A stretch of DNA of 64,000 nucleotides, from positions 25,278 to 89,277 of the forward strand of contig JABMNO010000019.1 in the NCBI GenBank assembly GCA_013204555.1, read 5' to 3'. Source of the stretch: Chloroflexota bacterium (GTDB lineage: Bacteria > Chloroflexota > Dehalococcoidia > Lucifugimonadales > Lucifugimonadaceae). This document shows, piece after piece, positions 27,646 to 36,065 of this stretch. The translations under genes and the position numbers were made by a program. Numbering within the stretch: position 1 is the first letter of the stretch; every line of letters begins with the position of its first letter. Below the pieces are notes generated by a model. That model was not told where the DNA came from and did no database searches. It was given only the letters and a program-made list of their open reading frames with translations.

Positions 27646-28722
27646 CTACTCGCCGTCCGATGAGTCGCGTGAACTGCGATTCCGTCGCCACCAGCTGCCG
27701 CCGACTGAGCCCCCGGCCTCTCGTTCGTCATTGCCAGATGACCCTGACGAGTCGCTGCTAGATGAAGAAGGTTGGGCCGGAGCAGGCGCCGGTTCTGGTG
27801 CTGGATCAGGTGCGCGTTCCCGTGTTGGTTCTGGATCAGGAGCACGTTCACTGGAAGATGAATCCCCAGCGCCACTCATGTCATTTGAGCCATTCGAGCC
27901 ATCCGCCCCGTTCGAGCCGTTTGTGGACGAGGAAGACCTTCGTGATATGGCTCTTCGCCGTCGCGGCGCGCGCTCCGGCTTCACTTCGGCAGAATCCTCG
28001 GATTTCGTTTCGGGACGCTCGGCTACCTTTTCAGTGGCTGCTGAGCTAGTCGACTTCGAACTCGAACTCGAGCTCGAGCTTGTCCTGCGACGTCGTGTGC
28101 TCGTAGTTGAGCGCGTTGGCTTCTTCTCATCCTCGGAATCATCTGAATCGGACTGGCTGGTTGACGTACGTCGCCCCCTGGTCCAGAGCCCGGTGAAGTG
28201 AGTCTTCCTCAAGAGAATCGCCTTATCTGCAACTCTCTTGGCCTCTGGCGACAGGTTGCTCTCGAACGCAACCACTTCTATGTGCTTTCCAAGATCTTTT
28301 GCCGCCTGCATGGCGGGGAAGAAATCTCCATCGCCGCTGACGACGATGGCGGTGTCATAGAGGTCACGGAATGCGCCAACAACGATGTCGGTGGCCATCA
28401 TCACGTCGACGCCTTTTTCGACCATCGTGTCGCCCTGACGCCGATGTACTCCAAGTTTTACCTCAAAGTAGGGCGTATCAAACAGGGTCGCCATGAACTT
28501 GTCTTGCTCGGCCGTAGCGGCGGGGTTGTACGTTGGGTCCTGGCGAATGTTGTAGTAGTAGGTGCGCTTCACCTGTCGGCCGCCTCCGAGTTTTTCGGAG
28601 AACTTTTCAAAGACCAGATCGTGTCTGCCGCAGTTTTGCGTTAGCACGTGGTACAGGTTGCTGCCGTCAATAAAAATCATTACGCGCTCTTCAAATAGTT
28701 GCGCGTCCGCGATTGCGGGCAT
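27646..28722 (-). CDS. NYN domain (LabA/DUF88-like) protein with Ser/Arg/Pro-rich tail
   Basis: A 358-residue protein. ATG 28722 is chosen because GGGAGG lies 5 nt upstream. Residues about 10-180 are a NYN/PIN-like putative RNase domain with acidic motifs FIDGSNLYH, GVDVMMATDI and VSGDGDFFPAM. The rest is low-complexity: long Ser runs, Arg clusters (RRRRTSS, APRRRRAISRR) and a Glu-Pro-Ala-rich stretch, with no fold visible. Basic disordered tails of this kind often bind RNA. The tail region shows trinucleotide-repeat character at 28040-28085. An MFS gene follows on the same strand. Confidence 0.82.
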   Translation of the reverse strand: MPAIADAQLFEERVMIFIDGSNLYHVLTQNCGRHDLVFEKFSEKLGGGRQVKRTYYYNIRQDPTYNPAATAEQDKFMATLFDTPYFEVKLGVHRRQGDTMVEKGVDVMMATDIVVGAFRDLYDTAIVVSGDGDFFPAMQAAKDLGKHIEVVAFESNLSPEAKRVADKAILLRKTHFTGLWTRGRRTSTSQSDSDDSEDEKKPTRSTTSTRRRRTSSSSSSSSKSTSSAATEKVAERPETKSEDSAEVKPERAPRRRRAISRRSSSSTNGSNGADGSNGSNDMSGAGDSSSSERAPDPEPTRERAPDPAPEPAPAPAQPSSSSSDSSGSSGNDEREAGGSVGGSWWRRNRSSRDSSDGE

Positions 28723-29000
28723 GTCTACCTCCCGGGGGTAGTTAAGTTGGATCGGGCTCCGGGGGTATTGAGGAGATTCGATAAATATGATCCGGTGTTG
28801 CACCGGGGTCAGTTCCGTCCAAAACGTATCTTGGAATGAACGATCAGGATTTCCTCTAAATAACCAGAGCTACATCCCATTCTACCCCTCCGCCTTTCAA
28901 CAATATGATTTCAGGGCTTGACTACGGGCAAGTTGGGAAACAAGATTGCACCCGCATGACTGGCGATATCCCTGCGCCAGGGGCCAAATAGGAGGACAAG

Positions 29001-29708
29001 ATGGCAAGCGGTCAACTGGTAGCTGAATTTCCAACACCGGTGCAAGGACCAAACGGTCTGCAATGGACGGATGAAGGTCTCTGGGCGGTCGACCAGTGGA
29101 CCGATGACGCCTATCTACTGAGTGAGACAGGCGAAGTTCTTCGCCACATTGGTACCGTCACGGAGAACGTATCTGGCGTTACGTATGGGGATGACCACCT
29201 CTGGACAGCCTCAAACGGCAACACGACTGGTCGCCCATACCGCTCAACAGACACCCATCTGGGCTGGATCATGAAGCTCGATCCCCACACCGGCGAGTTG
29301 GTCGACCGTTGGCGGACTCCCGATGGCGGCGGTATCCACGGAATTGAATGGGATGATGGACTTCTCTGGATCACCGGCTTCCAGCCAAAGGCCCTCTGGC
29401 TCGTGGACCCACGGGACGATTTCCGAACGGTCCGAAACTTTCCGGTCCGTTGGGATCGACTGCACGGACTCGCTCGCGACGGCGAAGGTATCTGGTGCGC
29501 ACACACCTCCGACAAGATTCTCGTGAAGTACCACGTGGAGACCGGGGAGGAGATGGAGATCATCAAATGCGATCCGGATGGGCCATCACCACACGGTGTA
29601 TCCATCAAAGACGGGCAACTCTGGTACGCCGACGCAAACTTCGCGGGCAACTACACCCACGGCACTCGACCAGAGGGCCAGGAGATCGGAAAGGTCGTCT
29701 GGGAGTAG
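29001..29708 (+). CDS. SMP-30/Vgb-like beta-propeller protein
   Basis: A 235-residue propeller protein of the SMP-30/gluconolactonase or virginiamycin-lyase-like type. Repeating segments are NGLQWTDEGLWAVDQWTD, GIEWDDGLLWITG, GLARDGEGIWCAHT and GVSIKDGQLWYADA, each about 45-50 residues. AGGAGG lies right before ATG 29001. It has no signal peptide. The amidohydrolase gene follows after 3 nt, so the two are coupled; a lactone or sugar-acid hydrolysis pathway is a reasonable guess. The first 280 nt upstream hold no gene. Confidence 0.75.
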   Translation: MASGQLVAEFPTPVQGPNGLQWTDEGLWAVDQWTDDAYLLSETGEVLRHIGTVTENVSGVTYGDDHLWTASNGNTTGRPYRSTDTHLGWIMKLDPHTGELVDRWRTPDGGGIHGIEWDDGLLWITGFQPKALWLVDPRDDFRTVRNFPVRWDRLHGLARDGEGIWCAHTSDKILVKYHVETGEEMEIIKCDPDGPSPHGVSIKDGQLWYADANFAGNYTHGTRPEGQEIGKVVWE

Positions 29709-29711
29709 CGG

Positions 29712-30551
29712 ATGACCATCGTCGATAGCCATCAACACTTTTGGGACCTCTCAAAGTTCGACTACTCGTGGATGGGGGAGGAAGATTCTGTCCTCAAACA
29801 GAATCACTTGCCTGAGACGCTCAAGCCGCTGATGGATGAAGCCGGCGTCGACCGCACCGTCATCGTTCAGGCGGTTTCATCGATTGATGAGGCGTGGTGG
29901 CTGTTGGATCTTGCTGATGCCAACGATTGGGTCGCCGGAGTCGTCACCTGGGTGGACCTCCAGTCACCCACCGTTGGCGATGACCTGGACGCCCTGCAGA
30001 AGCGAGAGAAGTTCTGTGGCATTCGTCATATCTGGCATGATGAGCCCAATGATGATTGGATTCTGAGCCCCGCCGTGTTGGAGGGTCTGAAAGAGCTGGC
30101 ACGCCGGGATATCCCCTACGATCTGTTGGTACGGCCACAGCACCTGAAGTACGTTCCGCCGCTTCTTGAGGCAATTCCCGATCTACGCACGGTTATTGAT
30201 CACATCGCCAAGCCGCTAATTGCGGAAACCATCATGGAACCGTGGGCGACAGACCTCGCCATCATCGCAAGCAATCCGAGCGTTCACTGCAAGTTCTCAG
30301 GAATGGTTACTGAGGCGGATCATGAAAACTGGACCGTTGGCGAATTGGTACCGTACGCCGATCGAATAGTCGAGATGTTTGGATACGACCGCATGATGTT
30401 CGGATCAGACTGGCCGGTCTCCACGCTGGCATCGCGTTACCCTCGGACGTTTCGTTCCTACGTGGAAACCCTCGGAGACCTCACTCCTGACGAATTCGCA
30501 AATGTGGTCGGCAGAAACGCTGAGCGGTTTTACGGACTCGGCAAGGGCTAA
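29712..30551 (+). CDS. Amidohydrolase 2 family protein (L-fuconolactonase-like)
   Basis: A 279-residue metal-dependent TIM-barrel hydrolase of the amidohydrolase-2 group, which includes lactonases such as L-fuconolactonase and decarboxylases. The N-terminal HxH is in IVDSHQHFWD; later ligands include IDHIAKP (His) and FGSDWPVS (Asp). The typical helix VVGRNAERFYGL closes the protein. It starts 3 nt after the SMP-30-like gene, so the pair may open and hydrolyse the same type of lactone. Confidence 0.85.
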   Translation: MTIVDSHQHFWDLSKFDYSWMGEEDSVLKQNHLPETLKPLMDEAGVDRTVIVQAVSSIDEAWWLLDLADANDWVAGVVTWVDLQSPTVGDDLDALQKREKFCGIRHIWHDEPNDDWILSPAVLEGLKELARRDIPYDLLVRPQHLKYVPPLLEAIPDLRTVIDHIAKPLIAETIMEPWATDLAIIASNPSVHCKFSGMVTEADHENWTVGELVPYADRIVEMFGYDRMMFGSDWPVSTLASRYPRTFRSYVETLGDLTPDEFANVVGRNAERFYGLGKG

Positions 30552-30859
30552 TCACCTCACCGATCCAACACACCTCGACGCGTCCCACTCCATGGTCGAT
30601 TTCATTCTGAGGCCCGTGAAGGATCTCAACGTCTATCACCGTAGTGGCTCATTTAAACACTCACAGCCTATGCTGGCCGAGATGCTTCGCCGAGCCGCAA
30701 TATGACACCCAAGCAGTTGCTTCGCCGTCCGGTTGTACTGTCTCACCAGACATTGCGCGTGAGTATCACTGAGCATTGCTTCTGGAACCATTCATCCATC
30801 AAGTAAATACCCCCCTGGGGTGATGATCGTTTTGACCGCAATTCCATATACTTGGCCCC
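30552..30859. other. 308-nt gap before the ABC exporter operon
   Basis: I see no gene here. The last 50 nt hold a G/C palindrome and a -10-like hexamer listed separately; the rest shows no structure I can support. Confidence 0.5.
30808..30852 (+). promoter_or_regulatory. Palindromic operator-like site and -10 element before the ABC exporter operon
   Basis: TACCCC-CCT-GGGGTG (30808-30822) is a near-palindrome of the type bound by CsoR/RcnR-class metal-responsive repressors, an analogy from memory only. TATACT at 30847-30852 is a good -10 hexamer, and transcription from it would start at about 30859, next to the GTG start codon at 30860. Confidence 0.35.
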
Positions 30860-31762
30860 GTGACCACACTTCTTGCCGCCCGAGACCTTCGTAAAAGCTA
30901 CGGTGGTGTCATCGCTCTTGATGGCATCGACTTCGAGGTTAACGAGGGCGTAACTGGTTTGCTGGGGGCAAATGGCGCGGGTAAGAGTACGGCAATCAAG
31001 CTATTCCTGGGTTTGATTAATCCGACCAGTGGATCTGCCGAAGTTCTGGGCGAAGACGCCGCATCTTCGGTTGAGATTCGAGCGAGGCTCGGCTATATGC
31101 CTGAGCACGATTGCCTACCGGGGAATGTCGCAGCGGCGGAGTTCCTGACCCACATGGCAGAGCTCAGCGGACTGCCGCCCGCCTACGCCCGCTCTCGTGC
31201 CGCCGATACGCTGCGGCATGTTGGCCTGTTTGAGGAGCGATACCGCCCAATGGGCGGCTACTCCACAGGTATGAAGCAGAGAGTCAAGTTGGCTCAGACT
31301 CTGGTACATGACCCGGTACTCGTGTTGCTTGATGAGCCAACCGCAGGATTAGATCCGGGTGGCCGGGAAGAGATGCTCACGCTCATCCGGCGCACAGGCC
31401 AGGAGTTTGGCATCAGTCTGATGCTCTCATCCCATCTCATGGGCGATATTGAGCGGACTTGCGACAGCATAATCGTGCTGGACGCTGGCAAAGTTGTAGA
31501 ACAGGGTGCAGTCACATCGTTCACCGAAGAGACCGAATCTATCGCTATAGAAGTGGATGAGAATCGCGAACAGCTGATCGAAGCTCTGAAAGAGCGCGGC
31601 ATCACGCCACTGATTGACGGAAGTGCTCTTGTAATCGAGGGAGTAATCGGCGATCAGTATGATCTGATCCGCGATGCGCTCGTTGCTGCCAACGCACCTC
31701 TTCGTCGCATGGCGCCGCGTCGCCATGAATTGACCGAGATATTCGAGAGGAACGGCGAATGA
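30860..31762 (+). CDS. ABC transporter ATP-binding protein (first of two)
   Basis: A 300-residue ABC-2 type exporter ATPase. Walker A is GANGAGKST, the signature is GYSTGMKQRVKLAQ, Walker B is VLLLDEPTAGLDP and the switch His is in LSSHLMGD. A C-terminal extension of about 80 residues is typical of the CcmA/NatA-like group. GTG 30860 has no Shine-Dalgarno sequence and may be leaderless. Its stop overlaps the next gene (ATGA). It heads a four-gene operon ATPase-permease-ATPase-permease. Confidence 0.9.
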   Translation: MTTLLAARDLRKSYGGVIALDGIDFEVNEGVTGLLGANGAGKSTAIKLFLGLINPTSGSAEVLGEDAASSVEIRARLGYMPEHDCLPGNVAAAEFLTHMAELSGLPPAYARSRAADTLRHVGLFEERYRPMGGYSTGMKQRVKLAQTLVHDPVLVLLDEPTAGLDPGGREEMLTLIRRTGQEFGISLMLSSHLMGDIERTCDSIIVLDAGKVVEQGAVTSFTEETESIAIEVDENREQLIEALKERGITPLIDGSALVIEGVIGDQYDLIRDALVAANAPLRRMAPRRHELTEIFERNGE

Positions 31763-32664
31763 GCACCGCCCGAACTGGCGAAGTCTTTGACATTGGCTAC
31801 CAGAACTATGAAGGTCCCAGAGAAGGTCGCCCCAGAGCCCGCCGAGCGGTCTACAAAGAAGGCATCAGAATCGCCCTGGGAATTGGCCGTGGTGGTCGCG
31901 CAAAGATCATGCCGTGGGCATTCATTGTTGCAGCAGGAATTCCCGCACTTGTTCTGGCGCTAATCGCCGGAACAGTCGATCGGCTGGCCGGTGATTTTTC
32001 GGCCGCAATCGATCTCCCATCGCACGGCGACTACTACGGAATCGCATCGATAATATTTTTGATATTCGCTGCCGCGGTTGGCCCGGAGCTGCTCTGTCCA
32101 GACCGACGCGACCGAGTGATCAACCTTTACCTGGTCCGGCCCATCACTGGAACCGACTACATCCTCGCCAGATGGGCGGCGTTCATGACCATCATGACGC
32201 TGGTAACGTGGCTCCCGCAGTTCATCCTGCTCACAGGGCTGGCCCTTGGAGCCGACAATCCTGCTACCTATTTGCAAGATAACTGGGCGGATACACCACG
32301 CTTCCTGGCATCGGGTTTTGTACTTGCCGTCTACACCACCGGCATCGCCCTTGCCGTGGCGAGCTACACCACACGCAGGGCCTACGCCGCCGCATTTATC
32401 ATTGGCATCTTCGTCATTTCGTTGCCGTTCGCGACCGGGCTATCCCAGGATATTGGTGGAACGGCGGGGGAGTATTTGTCACTGTTGAACTTCAGCCAAA
32501 TCCCAATCCTGATGAACGACATTATCTTCAATGAAAATAATCTGACCACAGAGGAAGCTCTTTCCACTCAGCTGCCAAAGATCACGCAGATCGGCTGGTA
32601 TGCCATTCTGACCGTGGTGCCATTCCTGGTGATGTGGCGCCGCTACTGGAAGCTCAACCCGTGA
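31759..32664 (+). CDS. ABC-2 type permease (first of two)
   Basis: A 301-residue membrane protein with about six transmembrane segments, after a basic cytoplasmic N-terminus (GRPRARRAVYKEG). Hydrophobic stretches include FIVAAGIPALVLALIAG, IASIIFLIFAAAVGP, FMTIMTLVTWLPQFILLTG and AAFIIGIFVISLPF. The segment DRRDRVINLYLVRPI is a common coupling loop in ABC-2 permeases. It overlaps both neighbours by 4 nt, so its partner is the ATPase at 30860. The exported substrate is unknown. Confidence 0.85.
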   Translation: MSTARTGEVFDIGYQNYEGPREGRPRARRAVYKEGIRIALGIGRGGRAKIMPWAFIVAAGIPALVLALIAGTVDRLAGDFSAAIDLPSHGDYYGIASIIFLIFAAAVGPELLCPDRRDRVINLYLVRPITGTDYILARWAAFMTIMTLVTWLPQFILLTGLALGADNPATYLQDNWADTPRFLASGFVLAVYTTGIALAVASYTTRRAYAAAFIIGIFVISLPFATGLSQDIGGTAGEYLSLLNFSQIPILMNDIIFNENNLTTEEALSTQLPKITQIGWYAILTVVPFLVMWRRYWKLNP

Positions 32665-33617
32665 CCGAGAACGGTTCAATGTCAGCGGACACACGCTCAA
32701 CCGGCCCGACGATCCTCGTCGATCATGTATCACGCTGGTTTGGGAGCGTTGTGTCAGTCGCCGATATTTCGTTCCAGGTGCAGCCCGGTATAACGGGGCT
32801 TCTCGGTCCAAATGGGGCAGGGAAGACAACGCTGCTTCGCATGATCTGCGGCCTCGCCGAGGTTTCTGAAGGCGAGGTTAAGTTGTTGGACCAACCCGTC
32901 AGGAACAACCCGGAAATCTACCGTCGAGTGGGTGTGATGTCTGAGCATGAGTCGGTGTACGACTTTATGAACGGGCGTCAGTTTGTGCAGTTCGAGGCGA
33001 AGCTGCGCGGCGTGCCGAATCCCGATGATGCCACCGATGAGGCGATCGCCTACGTAGGTCTTGAGCATGCGGCTGACCGGCCAATGGGCACCTACTCCCG
33101 CGGAATGCGGCAGCGCATGAGGCTCGCAGCAACAATCGTCCACAAGCCCGAGGTTCTGTTGTTGGATGAGCCGCTAAACGGCACTGACCCCCGGCAGCGC
33201 GTTCAGTTTCAGGGACTGCTCCGCAAACTTGCCGCTGAGGGCCGGACCATACTGATCTCATCTCACATCCTGGAAGAAATCGAACAACTTGCGGATACGG
33301 TGCTGCTGATCGTGGCGGGCAAGCTGGCGGCTTCCGGTGACTACCGTGCTATCAGGGCAAAACTGAACGAGCGGCCTTACCACGTCAGAATCGTCTCGGA
33401 TAAGCCACGCGAATTGGCGAGTCGAGTCGTGGGGTTGGACTCCATCGACGCCGTGAACGTCGATCCAGATGGCGGAGTCATTGTGCTCACTCGCGACCTT
33501 CTGAGGCTCCAGCGAGACCTTCCGAAGCTGGCACAAACGGGCGAGATCAGATTGCTCCGCGTCGAGTCGCTGGACGATTCGCTTGAAAGCGTCTTCGGTT
33601 ATCTGGTGGGAGGCTAA
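32661..33617 (+). CDS. ABC transporter ATP-binding protein (second of two)
   Basis: A 318-residue ABC-2 type ATPase, paralogous to the one at 30860. Walker A is GPNGAGKTT, the signature TYSRGMRQRMRLA, Walker B VLLLDEPLNGTDP and switch His ISSHILEE. The start chosen is GTG 32661, because it overlaps the permease TGA (GTGA) and has GGAAG 8 nt upstream; ATG 32679 is the alternative. In Walker B the Asp-Glu pair is intact. It is followed directly by the second permease gene. Confidence 0.9.
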   Translation: MTENGSMSADTRSTGPTILVDHVSRWFGSVVSVADISFQVQPGITGLLGPNGAGKTTLLRMICGLAEVSEGEVKLLDQPVRNNPEIYRRVGVMSEHESVYDFMNGRQFVQFEAKLRGVPNPDDATDEAIAYVGLEHAADRPMGTYSRGMRQRMRLAATIVHKPEVLLLDEPLNGTDPRQRVQFQGLLRKLAAEGRTILISSHILEEIEQLADTVLLIVAGKLAASGDYRAIRAKLNERPYHVRIVSDKPRELASRVVGLDSIDAVNVDPDGGVIVLTRDLLRLQRDLPKLAQTGEIRLLRVESLDDSLESVFGYLVGG

Positions 33618-33618
33618 G

Positions 33619-34338
33619 GTGTCGCTGATCTACACGCTGACGCTGCGGCAACTCGCTGGTAAGTGGCGAGTCATTATTATCGTGGTTCTGTCTATTCTGC
33701 CGATCGTGATGGCGATTGCATCCACTATTGGGCAGGATAGTACTTCTCAGAGCGAAATCGACGATTTTCTGGTCAACGGTATGTTCGCCAGCGCGATATT
33801 GCCGATAATCGTTCTCGCCCTTGCTACCGCTGCTCTGGGTAACGAGGTTGAGGACAAGACGCTTGGATTCCTAGTTCTGAATCCATTGCCACGATGGCAG
33901 ATCGTTGTCCCCAAGTTGCTGGCTGCGGTGACCATCGGCGGCATCGTGGTCGTGATTAGCGGGATCATTTCTGCACTTGTGGCGTTTGAAGGTGATACAA
34001 AAGCGGCGGTTGCCATCGCGATTGGGCTATTTGCCGGAGTCGCTACCTACTCTTCGTTGTTTTTATGGCTGGGACTGATGACCAGCCGTGGGCTCGCAGT
34101 TGGACTGCTCTATGTTTTCCTCTGGGAAGGCTTGTTCTCCAATTTCGTTTCTGGAATTCGCATGATAAGTATTCGTGAGTACATCATTGGGATAACGAAA
34201 GCGGTAGATGGCAGCCGGTTTACCTCTCCCGATCACATCCCGGTGGGGTCCGCTACTGCGATCATTGGCATGATCGTGGTTTTCACCGTGTTCTTGCTGC
34301 TGTCAATCAGACGTTTGCAACGCATGGACGTGCCCTGA
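33619..34338 (+). CDS. ABC-2 type permease (second of two)
   Basis: A 239-residue permease with about six hydrophobic segments, for example IIIVVLSILPIVMAIAS, ILPIIVLALATAALG, VTIGGIVVVISGIISALV and IIGMIVVFTVFLLLS. GTG 33619 is chosen because GGGAGG lies 6 nt upstream; the frame stays open further upstream without a site. It begins one base after the second ATPase stop. EVEDKTLGFLVLNPLPRWQI is the coupling-helix region. It completes the ABC operon. Confidence 0.85.
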   Translation: MSLIYTLTLRQLAGKWRVIIIVVLSILPIVMAIASTIGQDSTSQSEIDDFLVNGMFASAILPIIVLALATAALGNEVEDKTLGFLVLNPLPRWQIVVPKLLAAVTIGGIVVVISGIISALVAFEGDTKAAVAIAIGLFAGVATYSSLFLWLGLMTSRGLAVGLLYVFLWEGLFSNFVSGIRMISIREYIIGITKAVDGSRFTSPDHIPVGSATAIIGMIVVFTVFLLLSIRRLQRMDVP

Positions 34339-34403
34339 CTTCTAATTCAGGCCCGCCGCACCTCGTTCCCGAAATCAGGGCGGGGCGCCTCGTACTGCGC
34401 CAC

Positions 34404-34928
34404 ATGAGTGTCGATTTCATGCAGGCCACAATTGACCGGGACATTCCGCTGGCGGAGGAATTGATCGGGTGGTCCATTCCACCCGAGTGGTTTATCAAAG
34501 TCGGCGCGGTCAATCATTTCCAGAAGATGCTGATCGACGATTCGTCGTTTCGTTTCTGGAGTCCCCGAGCCATCGGGCTTGAATCCGAACAATCAATGGT
34601 TGGCCACATCGGATTTCATACACGGCCCAATCCCCAGTACCTTAATGAGTACGTGGGATCAGGCATCGAAATGGGTTACACGGTCTTCGCCGACTGCCGC
34701 CGCCGTGGATACGCCACCGAGGCGATCATCGCTCTTACCGGTTGGGCGAACCACGATCACGGCGTTGAGACATTCGTCATAAGCGTTGGCGTCGACAACC
34801 ATCCGTCCCTGGCGCTTGCCCAGAAGTTTGGTTTCACCAAAGTTGGAGAACACCAGGACGAAGACGACGGCCCCGAAATCGTCCTGAGTTTGAGGGGCGT
34901 AGCGCTCTCGGTCGCGCTGGGACAATAG
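34404..34928 (+). CDS. GNAT family N-acetyltransferase
   Basis: A RimJ/RimL-type GNAT acetyltransferase. The acetyl-CoA binding segment reads FADCRRRGYATEAI, and the late motif SVGVDNHPSLALAQKFGF carries the family Asn/Ser-Leu pattern. The first ATG at 34404 gives 174 residues, but family sequence continues upstream (RAGRLVLR), and no ATG, GTG or TTG is found there. A CTG at 34335, overlapping the permease TGA as CTGA, would give 197 residues. It probably belongs to the ABC operon; acetylation could mark or detoxify the exported compound, which is a guess. Confidence 0.82.
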   Translation: MSVDFMQATIDRDIPLAEELIGWSIPPEWFIKVGAVNHFQKMLIDDSSFRFWSPRAIGLESEQSMVGHIGFHTRPNPQYLNEYVGSGIEMGYTVFADCRRRGYATEAIIALTGWANHDHGVETFVISVGVDNHPSLALAQKFGFTKVGEHQDEDDGPEIVLSLRGVALSVALGQ

Positions 34929-35057
34929 TCGTGATCGATAAGTTTTCAAGCCAAGACCCGATTCGTTAGATTGTGCGTCATGCGCCATCATGAGATGATC
35001 TCAGTGCTACTTGCTACCCGGAACCGGAGCGTAGATGAGAACGAATCAGCGACTGTG

Positions 35058-36065
35058 ATGAGGCGAAGTCTCAAAGTCGTGCTTGTACTCGCCTCGACTC
35101 TAGTCGCGACTGCCGCCATCGCATGCGGCGGTGTTGATCGTGATCCAGCAGATAGGTCCACGCCGTTCGTACGGCCGCCTGACCCAACCGCCACACCGCC
35201 TGTTACGCCTTTCCCATCAGTGAGATCCATAGAGGTCGACTCTTACTTGCTGACTCCTGTGGATGCCAGATTCGTTCAGGATCAACCGGGCCTTGCAGCT
35301 GTTGCACTCACACTAGATATCTCCGTTCACCCAAGAATCCCCGTCGCCAACATCAAGTGGGGACCGAGGCTCGAGTTCACGGAGATCAACATTGAGCCAT
35401 TCAGGACGAGCGCGACTGGCGAGCCGAAGAAACTGGTAGTGCGACTCTCGTGGGGCCGAAGCAACTTTGTAGACCTGAGGCCTGACCCGGAAGTAAGCCG
35501 TCTCGATTACAAGATCGTTGGCGGCACCACCCGTTCATTCGTGATCGGATTCAACGCCCGGATACCCAGCAGTGTCATGAGCAATCTGACACTCACTGTG
35601 CTTGAAGGGACGGTTGATGAGCATCAGGATGGCGTGGCGTTGGAGATCGCCTCAATTCCGCTGGTGGTCCCGGCGCCACATCCAGCCTCTCGACTATCTG
35701 AAGTAGAGGCAAACGCGTTTCTGGTCGTGGACGAGCCCATTGCCGCTGGATGCCGCGGCAATGAGGTGTTTTTATCGGGCACATTGCGAAATAACGCCAG
35801 CCATGAACTCGATATTGGCCTGATCGAGCTTATGGTCTTCGATATCTCTGGATTGCCGCTCGATGAGCTAGCAGTCAACCGCTCTGGGCGGCAGATTGCC
35901 GGAAACTTCCTTGATCGCGCTGCCGACGATCCTTACCGGCCGGGCGAAACATCAGAATTCGGATTCATCATCCCCGCGGACGCGAGTGTCTGCGCCAATG
36001 GCAACGGCTGGGCGCTCATTCATGAAGATTCGCTCATCGCCACCGGCCAACTTCAGGGAAGCTGA
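35058..36065 (+). CDS. Hypothetical lipoprotein
   Basis: I do not recognise a family. From ATG 35058 the protein has 335 residues. It opens with a lipoprotein signal (RRSLKVVLVLASTLVATAAIAC, Cys at the lipobox AIAC), then a Pro/Thr-rich linker and two beta-rich regions with no conserved active-site residues I can name. The frame is open upstream to 34971, but the signal peptide fits the 35058 start. Its 3' end overlaps the convergent opine-type dehydrogenase gene by 13 nt. Confidence 0.65.
   Translation: MRRSLKVVLVLASTLVATAAIACGGVDRDPADRSTPFVRPPDPTATPPVTPFPSVRSIEVDSYLLTPVDARFVQDQPGLAAVALTLDISVHPRIPVANIKWGPRLEFTEINIEPFRTSATGEPKKLVVRLSWGRSNFVDLRPDPEVSRLDYKIVGGTTRSFVIGFNARIPSSVMSNLTLTVLEGTVDEHQDGVALEIASIPLVVPAPHPASRLSEVEANAFLVVDEPIAAGCRGNEVFLSGTLRNNASHELDIGLIELMVFDISGLPLDELAVNRSGRQIAGNFLDRAADDPYRPGETSEFGFIIPADASVCANGNGWALIHEDSLIATGQLQGS

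Noticed and set aside
28040..28085. Possible simple-sequence repeat array in noncoding DNA
   Set aside because: It encodes the Ser run of the NYN protein's tail, so it is coding low-complexity sequence.
30502..30705. A 67-codon frame after the amidohydrolase gene
   Set aside because: Starts inside the amidohydrolase gene in another frame and has no recognisable sequence.
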